Source: Sphaerosporella brunnea (taxonomy: Eukaryota > Ascomycota > Pezizomycetes > Pezizales > Pyronemataceae). From it: 11,990 bases of DNA. A model generated the notes under the pieces. It was not told where the DNA came from. It made no database searches and worked only from the letters and a program-made list of their open reading frames with translations. The position numbers and the translations under genes are program-made. The stretch is taken from positions 1-11,990 of the forward strand of contig VXIS01000611.1 in the NCBI GenBank assembly GCA_008704415.1, written 5' to 3'. This document shows positions 1 to 6,354 of this stretch, one piece after another (the first letter of the stretch is position 1; each line of letters starts with the position of its first letter).

Positions 1-138
1 ACCAACCAACCAACCAACCTGCAGCCATCCATTCCCACACCTCGCCTTGCAACAACTACTGCTACTGCTGCTACTACTGCTTTCTCCCCATCTCCAACAA
101 CCTCATCGTGATAAGCAGCCAAGCGAGCATCAAGCAAC
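1..138 (+). promoter_or_regulatory. 5' leader / proximal promoter of rad7, cut by the window edge
   Basis: This stretch precedes the inferred rad7 start. It opens with four ACCA tetranucleotides plus ACC (1-19), followed by C/T-rich sequence with CTACTG/CTGCTA triplets around 55-80. I see no ATG here, so the split start codon at 139-140/197 would be the first AUG of any transcript starting in the window. The transcription start cannot be placed and the promoter core may lie outside the window. Confidence 0.5.
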
Positions 139-2038
139 ATGTAAGCCCAGCAAGCTCGGGATCTCAACCCTCAACGCTCACTCACAGACTCGGCAGGGTG
201 CGTCGATCAGCCGTCCGCGGTCCCAATTCCGCGCTTAGCGAGTTCCTTCGTGTACGCCCATTCCTGCCAGCAGTGTTGCCCGTGGACTCGCTTACACCTC
301 GCAGGAACGTGGCATCAATGCCGCCCATATCAGAGCCCGTGCGCGCGAGGCCGCTAACGCCGCCTTCGAGGCGCAGATAGCGGCCGAGGGTGATGCGCTG
401 CTGCAGCCGCAGCAGCAGGATCAGGACGTGCAAGACGTGCAAGGCGTCCAGGACGTGCAAGACGTGCAAGACGTCCAGGACGTGCAGGACGTGCAGGCGG
501 AGGAGGAAAATGAAGACGAAGATTTCGCTGCACCCGCTGCACCTGCTGCATCCACTAGGAACACTCGCAGCAGCAACCGGAAACGCAAGGCCCCCCTAAG
601 AGGCAGAAAACGCAAGAAGGACGAAGATTCGGATGGCGAGGATGTCAAACGCTTGTCCAGGGCCAAAATTCCAAATCCTGGCCAGATCGGCTTCTGCGCC
701 GAGTGTCACTCCCGCTTCACGGTGACGGCCTACAGCAAGGCAAACACCGCTGGCGATGGATTGCTGTGCTCTAAGTGCGGCTCCAAATACGCAAAGGAGG
801 AAAAATCCACCGCCAACAAGCGCACGACTAACAAGCGCGTCAAACGTGAGGATCTTCGCAAGGCCCTCGACAACGAGGAAAATGGCTGCAAGTCGCTGCG
901 CGAGTACACCACCCGCATGATCGCCTGCAACATCGATCTTGTCGATGGCTTCGGAGATATGCAGCGTGTTGACATGGACGCGATCTGCCAGATTGTCTGC
1001 CGCAACCGCACCCTTGATAACAACACTCTCAAGCTCTTCTTCGAGCCCGAGGGCGAGAAGTTGGTCCTCTACGACTGTGCCAAGATCGATGCATCCGAGC
1101 TAAAGACCATCGCAGATGGTGTTCCCACCTTGAAGCACCTCGACCTTAACCACGCTGGAAAAATGACCGACGCAGTTCTCAATCATTTCGCCGTAAATCT
1201 TCCCCGGCTGGAAGCTTTCCATCTCCGGGGTGCATTCCCGATCAGTCGTCAGGCCTACATCGACTTCTGCACCCAGGTGGGGCACCGTCTCAAGCATCTC
1301 ACCATTTCCTCCACCTCCCGGACCTCCCCCGAAGTCATAGCCGCCATCGCCAAATACTGTCCCAATCTCAAAACCTTGGACATTTCCAACCTTCCCCGTC
1401 TCAATAATGCCTACCTCGAGGAACTCAAGCCTCTCAAAAAACTCACCAGCCTCAACATTTCCACTCTTAACAGCGATGGTGAGGTCAGCGACGCAGCCAT
1501 TGTCGACCTTCTCAACGCCATCGGCTCGGGCCTGACTGAACTCAACATTTCCGGCCATTTGGCGCTTGGCGACAACACGTTGAGTGCAATCCATGCCTGC
1601 TGCGCGTCTCTGCGTATCCTCAACATTTCTGGGTGCGAGGGCTTCGGCGACGGAGACATTCGGAACCTCTTCAACAACTGGGGAAAGAACAAGGGGTTGG
1701 AGGAGCTCTACATGGCGCGTATCACCTCCCTTGGCGATGGAGGATTGAAAGCGGCCATCCAGCACTCCGGAGCTACTCTTGAAGTGCTCGACCTCAACTC
1801 TTGCAACGCCGTCACCAAGAAGGGGATCATGGATGCAATCAGTGTCTGCAAGGCCGGTCTGAGAGGCCTCGATTTGGCGTTTTTGAGAGACGTCGACGAT
1901 GAAGTTGTTGAGACGGTCTGGCAGAAGGGAGTTAAGGGACTGCAGCTTAGGGTTTGGGGTTGCACTAAAGTCACCTGTGCTTGCGATGTGCCCGATGGTT
2001 ACAGGCTTGTCGGTAGGGAGTCAGATATCAGCGCTTAA
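139..2038 (+). CDS. rad7: DNA repair protein Rad7 (leucine-rich repeat, GG-NER), 3 exons
   Basis: The model joins 139-140, 197-251 and 305-2038 (596 aa). Rad7 works in the nucleus with the ATPase Rad16 in global-genome nucleotide excision repair and is linked to a cullin-type ubiquitin ligase; this role is family knowledge. The N-terminus MVRRSAVRGPNSALSEFLRE contains the RGP-S-AL--FL block I recall from fungal Rad7 proteins and appears only when both introns are removed. Next come an Asp-Val-Gln tandem repeat (residues 60-83), a basic NLS-like stretch (111-124), and a CxxC-x20-CxxC zinc-finger-like module (C150, C153, C174, C177). Cysteine-containing leucine-rich repeats run from about 295 to 570, ending in the LRVWGCTKVT block. 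Intron 1 is 141-196 (GTAAGC...CAG) and intron 2 is 252-304 (GTACGC...CAG); both restore frame. No other in-frame ATG precedes the conserved N-terminus. Confidence is high for identity, slightly lower for the split start. Confidence 0.93.
141..196 (+). other. Intron 1 of rad7, splitting the ATG start codon
   Basis: The intron begins GTAAGC and ends GGCAG, with CTCAC as a possible branch site near the 3' end. Upstream AT (139-140) joins G197 to make ATG, followed by GTG CGT CGA. Unspliced RNA instead reads ATG TAA at 139-144, a start codon followed at once by a stop. An earlier CACAG acceptor at 182-186 would give ATA and no start. Confidence 0.82.
252..304 (+). other. Intron 2 of rad7
   Basis: This is a 53-bp intron from GTACGC to CGCAG, with CTTAC as the candidate branch site. 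Removal joins ...SALSEFLR to ERGINAAHIRARARE in phase 0. Without it the frame used by exon 2 runs into stop at 378-380, inside what is coding in exon 3. Confidence 0.85.
425..496 (+). repeat. 9-bp coding minisatellite (Asp-Val-Gln x8) in rad7
   Basis: Eight tandem 9-bp units of the type GACGTGCAA/GACGTCCAG encode seven DVQ and one GVQ triplet (residues 60-83). The units differ mostly at the Val and Gln third positions. The repeat lies between the conserved N-terminus and the zinc-finger-like module, in a stretch otherwise rich in Gln, Ala and Glu. Confidence 0.95.
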
Positions 2039-2333
2039 ACCGATATAGAGGAGTTGAAAAGCTTGTGGAGTTGCGGTACTTTCGTTTCGTGTGCTTGCAT
2101 ATGATATGATTTTTGATACCTCTGGATGGGATGAGGTGCTGGTATTGCGTTTCGTTTCGATATACTTCTTTATGTCCATAGCTGTGAATGAATGGGCGTT
2201 GTTAAATACTTAAGTACTTGAAAGTAACTCCAAGAGAAAGCTCTAGATTGTCTGCTCTATTCAGGACTAACCCCTAGCACCCCAAAAGCACCTCCCGTCA
2301 ACAAAGGAATTGAATTGTACATCACTCTATAGT

Positions 2334-2360
2334 CCCGCTCCATCAGTCTTCAGGAGCGGG
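2334..2360. repeat. Short inverted repeat (8-bp stem, 11-nt loop)
   Basis: CCCGCTCC at 2334-2341 is matched by GGAGCGGG at 2353-2360. It lies about 300 bp beyond the rad7 stop and could form a hairpin in RNA or DNA. A stem of this size can occur by chance and I assign no function. Confidence 0.6.
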
Positions 2361-3248
2361 GTGGAAGTCGATGCCATCCATCAAAGAAGTTGTTCTACCA
2401 CGTCTGTTTGGAATAGTTACGCTCCGCACCTGGGATTTTCCCCCGAAGGATAACGCGTGAGCGTTCAGCAACGGGGGGGCGTGGGAGGTAGGCATTCAGT
2501 GGTGTTGTTCTCTCTCGAGCTCAAGCTGTTCCGCCCGTCTTTCTCTTTCCCGCCATGATTTTCTCTTTTTTTTTTTCTTTTTTTTCGCGCGAATTCGGGC
2601 GAAGGTGTATGGGGATATCTGTTCAATTAGTGAAGTAAATACATCCGCAACCAGCACATCCTCATCGTCGTGTCCAAAACCTCGTTGCCTCGTTGCGTCC
2701 GTCGGGGATGTGAAGGAAAAATCTTGCCTTTTATCCCTCCGCCTGGCTAGCGCGCCAAGAGCATTTTTGCCGCAGCCTATTTTTTTCGCATCCCTTCCTC
2801 GGCCGACTCGATCTCCTTCTCCTTCTCCAACAAAGAAGAACGTTTATTCATGCCCTCCTCCCCGCAAAAAAAAACACAGAGGAGGCGCCATATTGGCGTT
2901 CGAGAGAAATATTTCTATTGCCATCTTTCTTTGTGGAGAGATGGCGGGATGCTGTTACGCTGCTCGGCCTACTTGCTACGCGGTGAGGTGTGGTCGTGCG
3001 GTCCCTAGTTAATCCTACATATTGCATCGTGAAGGGGTGAGGCATCTTCTGCTTCGCTCGCGTGGGTTCCTTGGCAGCTAGGGGCAGGGGTAGAGCAGCG
3101 GCGTGGTGATCGAACACAAACACCACACCACACTCCACGAAGGAGAGAAGAAACACAGCTCTTCACCTTCTCTGCGGCCCGGACGCGAAATATCACGTAC
3201 CAGCACCAGCAACAACGCGGGCGGGTGCGGAGGAAGCCACCCACTCAA

Positions 3249-3281
3249 CCACCACCGCCACCACCACCACCACCACCACCC
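3249..3281 (+). repeat. CAC/ACC trinucleotide microsatellite in ArfGAP leader
   Basis: A nearly uninterrupted run of ACC triplets (one CGC interruption) sits 12 bases before the ATG at 3293. It is probably part of the 5' untranslated leader. No upstream ATG lies between it and the chosen start. Confidence 0.85.
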
Positions 3282-3292
3282 CTTACCCCTAG

Positions 3293-5288
3293 ATGTCGTC
3301 GATGTTGAATAAACGCCAACAGGCGCGCAACGAGAAGATACTGCAGGATTTGATCAAGAACGTCGCCGGGAATGATAAGTGCGCTGATTGCGGGAGTAAA
3401 AACCCGGTGTGGGCGAGTTGGAATGTAAGTTTTTGCAGTGGATGGGGAATGGGAATGCTGACGCGGTGGGATTGTAGCTAGGCATCTTTTTGTGCATCCG
3501 ATGCGCGTCGCTGCATAGGAAACTTGGTACACATGTCTCCAAGGTTAAGTCGATATCTATGGACGCGTGGACGAATGAGCAGGTGGAGGTGCGTCGTCGT
3601 CGCCGCATCTTTGTTATTGTTATTTTTGTTAATCCTCCTCCGCTGACCTGGCCGCGGTGCAGTGTATGCGAAAAAACGGAAATGCGCGCTCCAACGCGCA
3701 CTACAATCCGAACCCGCAGAAACACCCACCGCCATTATCGACGGAAGATACAGACTCGGATATGGAACGTCACATCCGCGCCAAATACGAGTACCAGAAC
3801 TTCATGCAGCGGTCGTCGAAGTCTTCCGGTACTGGATCGAGCTCAGGCACCGGCTCTACGTCCTTTGGGATCTCGACGTCCGCCTCCGCAGATACCTCCC
3901 CTTCGTCTACCGCATCGAATCAAAAGAATGGAAAACGCCCCACCGGAAAATTCGGCGGCTTGTTTCGCACTAGCTCCCCCGGCGGTAATGCGAAGGTTAG
4001 CCAGATTTTGGGCACAAACAGCGCGCCGTACACCGATACCCGGCCGTCGGGCCCCATCGTATTCCCCCACGGCATGGCGACGGCTACCCCGTTGGAATTG
4101 TATGGTGATCAGGTCAAAAGTCTAAGGGAGATGGGGTTTACGAATGTGTCCCAGTGCTTGGCGGTGTTGAAGCAGACGGACGGAAAGATGATGGATGCGG
4201 TGGAGATTTTGGTCCGGCTCAACAAGGGAGAGGAGCAGCGGCCACAACCGCCGCCTAAGAACGCTGGGTCAGCGCCGATGGCAGGGTTGACGGTGCACAA
4301 GAGTGGGCCAGCGAGTCTGGCGCGGCAAAGAACTGGCGGTAGCTCGAATCCGTTTGACATGCTTGACAAGGAGGAGCCGCCGTTGCCGCCATTGCCTATG
4401 GCGCGCACGGGTGGCAGTCAGCCAATGCAGCATACAATTTCGTTGCCCGGACAGATGCCGCCTGTGCCGCAGTTTGCGGGCAACGGCTTCCAGCAGTGGG
4501 GCCAGCCGCAACAACTGCAGCAGCAACAGCAGCAGCAGCAGCAGATATCACCTTTCAGCATGAATCCTGTCCCCCAGCCGTTGCCCCAGTCAAACCCGTT
4601 CGGCCCAACACCACAGCAGTTCCCTGCAACCACTGGTACTTCTTACATGTCTGCCCCCGCTGCGCCGCAACAATACCCGGCAAGCACTGGTACTTCTTAC
4701 AACACGGCCCCCCAGCAGTACCCAGCTAGTACTGGCGTCTCATGGAACCCCTTCATGTCCTCGGTGCCAGCAACACCAGCTACAAACCCATACCAAACCG
4801 CGCAGCAAGCCATTCCCCAACAACAAAACAACCCCTACCAACAACAGCAACTCCAACAATCCCTCCAGCAACCGCAACTCCAAACACCCCTACAACAACA
4901 GCCTCTCCAACAGCAACTCCTCAATCCGTACCAGCAGCAGCCTCTCAATCCTTACCAAGAACAGCCTTCATTCCCCCAGCAGCAGCAAATTCCTTACCAA
5001 CGCCCACCCGTCGATAAATCGAGTATCCTCGCACTCTTCAACGCGCCGCAACTGGCGCCCCCTAGAGCACAGCAACAAATCGAGGTCACGGGGACTCCAC
5101 TTCCGCCACAGCAGATACAAGCGCCGGAACCGCAGATGCCCGGAGCGGGAAGTAATAACCCATTCCTACCTGGCGGCGGCGGCGGTGGCAGTGGGCATCG
5201 CAGTCAGGAAAGTGTAGATTTTGGCGCGTGGCAGAGCGGGAGACATAGTCCGGATGCATTTGCGAGTTTGGCGTTTGGAGGACGGTGA
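3293..5288 (+). CDS. gts1: ArfGAP-UBA protein of the Gts1/Ucp3 type with Q/P-rich, NPF-bearing tail, 3 exons
   Basis: The model joins 3293-3424, 3478-3588 and 3663-5288 (622 aa). It should stimulate GTP hydrolysis by an Arf-family GTPase at membranes, probably in endocytic or actin-patch traffic, as reported for yeast Gts1. The N-terminal ArfGAP domain shows the complete zinc finger C30-x2-C33-x16-C50-x2-C53, followed by the arginine-finger region SLHRKLGTH (R58) and MDAWTNEQVE. A UBA domain spans about 228-269 (SLREMGF...AVEILVRLNKG). The rest is Gln/Pro-rich with a nine-Gln run and four NPF tripeptides (N310, N392, N443, N580), the classic EH-domain ligand, plus four NPY near-matches. Intron 1 (3425-3477, GTAAGT...TAG) interrupts the zinc finger; intron 2 (3589-3662, GTGCGT...CAG) follows NEQVE. 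Both carry GCTGAC. Yeast Gts1 and S. pombe Ucp3 share this architecture; orthology is inferred from architecture only. Confidence 0.93.
3425..3477 (+). other. Intron 1 of the ArfGAP gene
   Basis: A 53-bp intron with perfect donor GTAAGT, branch site GCTGAC at 3457-3462 and acceptor TTGTAG. Removal joins ASWN to LGIFLCIRC, restoring the C-x16-C spacing of the ArfGAP zinc finger. Retention reaches a stop (TAG, 3476-3478). Confidence 0.93.
3589..3662 (+). other. Intron 2 of the ArfGAP gene
   Basis: A 74-bp intron with donor GTGCGT, branch site GCTGAC at 3642-3647 and acceptor GGTGCAG. Removal joins NEQVE to CMRKNGN in phase 0, matching the usual ArfGAP sequence at this point. Confidence 0.92.
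4611..4745 (+). repeat. Three copies of a PQQ(F/Y)PA(S/T)TG(T/V)S peptide repeat in the ArfGAP protein
   Basis: Within the Q/P-rich tail the units QQFPATTGTSY, QQYPASTGTSY and QQYPASTGVSW follow one another at short, uneven spacing; the last runs into an NPF motif. They resemble the TG-containing repeats of endocytic coat proteins such as Sla1 and Pan1, but do not fit the Prk1-kinase consensus LxxQxTG because Ala occupies the Gln position. Confidence 0.85.
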
Positions 5289-5383
5289 TGAAATTGGTCC
5301 CTACAAAATGGAGGCTGGGGGGCATCGTGGATAATCTTGTAATTGATACTTCGTACTGACAGTGTACTTTTCTATCTTTTCTT

Positions 5384-5385
<2 letters not shown>

Positions 5386-5419
<34 letters not shown>
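5386..5419 (+). repeat. 34-base homopolymer T run
   Basis: Thirty-four consecutive T lie about 100 bp after the ArfGAP stop, probably in or just beyond the 3'UTR. Its reported length could be affected by sequencing slippage. On the opposite strand it would resemble a poly(A) tail, but no retrogene or SINE-like body is visible beside it. Confidence 0.95.
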
Positions 5420-5423
<4 letters not shown>

Positions 5424-5677
5424 CGAATTCCTTCCTTTTGAGACTTTACTTTTTCTTTTTTTTCTCGTCTTCTCCTTGGCGAGGGAGTGTAGATGTTGCT
5501 CATTGCCTTGCACTTCTTTTTCTTCTTCTTGGTTCGGTAGGTAGGTAGGAAAAATGGAACGGAGAATTGAGAATCTAGTTCGTTAGACTTCATGCTCACC
5601 GCTAGCATCGGCACTAACCTATTATGGTAATGGGCAACGCACAGCCACACCTTCGTTCACATCCGGATCCTCCTCAA

Positions 5678-5796
5678 TACCGCATAAACTCGCGAACAAG
5701 AGACTGGGCTAAGTCACTGCGCCATGTAGGCTTAGTGACTTTGCCACATGGCGCAGTGACTTAGCCCCAGTCTCTTGTTCGCGAGTTTATGCGGTA
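5678..5796. mobile_element. TA-bounded near-perfect inverted repeat, MITE-like
   Basis: The left arm 5678-5727 (50 nt, starting TACCGCATAAACTCGCG) and right arm 5746-5796 (51 nt, ending CGCGAGTTTATGCGGTA) are reverse complements except for one extra G in the right arm. The central loop is 18 nt (5728-5745). Pairing stops exactly outside a TA on each side, which suits a 115-bp element beginning CCGCATAA between TA target duplications, as for Tc1/mariner-type MITEs. It encodes no protein. Alternatives are a local fold-back duplication or a hairpin RNA. The inverted repeat itself is certain; the transposon reading is an inference needing other genomic copies. Confidence 0.65.
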
Positions 5797-6077
5797 ACTT
5801 CTTCAGTTTTGTTCCAAACAAGTCAACCAAGGGGTCAAACTGAACCTCTCAACTAAGCTCTATCCAGCCCTCGTGTTCTCAAAAATAGTCCGCCACAAGA
5901 AACTCAAATTTCTTGCCTAGAAACCCCCCGTACTGACGCTACATCTCATGAAACTCACGAAAACAAAACTCCTTACAGAGGGGGGGGGGACTTTACAAGA
6001 AAAACAGCCAAAAGAGGGTTTCCTAACCTTGCTCTTCTGCGAGTTGGGAGTGGTGTGCTGTTGTGCAGCCGGGCGGA

Positions 6078-6085
6078 TTACGTCA
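6078..6085 (+). promoter_or_regulatory. CRE-like TTACGTCA upstream of prp28
   Basis: TTACGTCA, followed by T, matches the bZIP (ATF/CREB or Atf1-like) site with one change from the full palindrome. It lies about 270 bp before the prp28 ATG, a plausible promoter distance. One 8-mer match is weak evidence. Confidence 0.3.
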
Positions 6086-6354
6086 TCCAGCTTCGCCACA
6101 CTCGCGAATCGCCACAGGAACGAAGGGACTTGGCCTAGAATGAAACACCTGCTACCAAAAACTAGGTTGCTTACCCGGCTGTAGGCCAGTTTTGTCGAGT
6201 ACGATGCTGTGTCCATCTGGGATTCCTAATATTTAGGGGACTAGGTACAGGGAGCCTACATTTAAAGCACCATACTTGTCCAAACAGAAGGGTGGCAGTA
6301 GGTCCCACGGGTGATAGTGTGTGAGCTGCGACAACATTACCCGGCCCTCCGATC

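Larger units (their letters stand above)
2039..3292 (+). other. Intergenic: rad7 3' region and promoter/leader of the ArfGAP gene
   Basis: I see no convincing gene here. The first part should hold the rad7 3'UTR and polyadenylation signals. A short hairpin lies at 2334-2360 (CCCGCTCC, 11-nt loop, GGAGCGGG). A C/T tract with long T runs at about 2559-2586, and further CT-rich sequence at 2790-2830, suit a fungal promoter or leader. Just before the ArfGAP start is a CAC/ACC triplet repeat (about 3249-3281). Open frames here (for example 2605-3012 and 2848-3156 on the minus strand) lack domains, are compositionally biased and overlap on opposite strands. I saw no tRNA-like pattern. Confidence 0.6.
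5289..6354 (+). other. Intergenic: ArfGAP 3' region and prp28 promoter
   Basis: No gene is supported. Features are a 34-base T run (5386-5419), a further T/C-rich stretch to about 5535, the large TA-bounded inverted repeat at 5678-5796, a ten-base G run near 5981-5990 and a CRE-like TTACGTCA at 6078-6085. The 150 bases before the prp28 ATG show no clear TATA box. A 78-codon ATG frame at 5948-6184 has no recognisable domain and I treat it as chance. Confidence 0.6.

Noticed and set aside
428..2038. Rad7 starting at the GTG at 428
   Set aside because: It would lose the conserved RGP-S-AL--FL N-terminus and needs a non-ATG start inside the DVQ repeat.
2605..3012. 135-codon plus-strand frame in the rad7-ArfGAP space
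   Set aside because: Low-complexity Ser/Pro/Arg composition, no domain, and it lies in T/C-rich promoter-like DNA overlapped by equally long minus-strand frames.
4611..4745. Prk1/Ark1 kinase sites (LxxQxTG) in the ArfGAP tail
   Set aside because: The TG is present but Ala replaces the polar Q/N/T/S residue and Leu is missing, so the consensus is not met.
5948..6184. 78-codon ATG frame upstream of prp28
   Set aside because: No recognisable motif, no splice partners, and it lies in the likely prp28 promoter.
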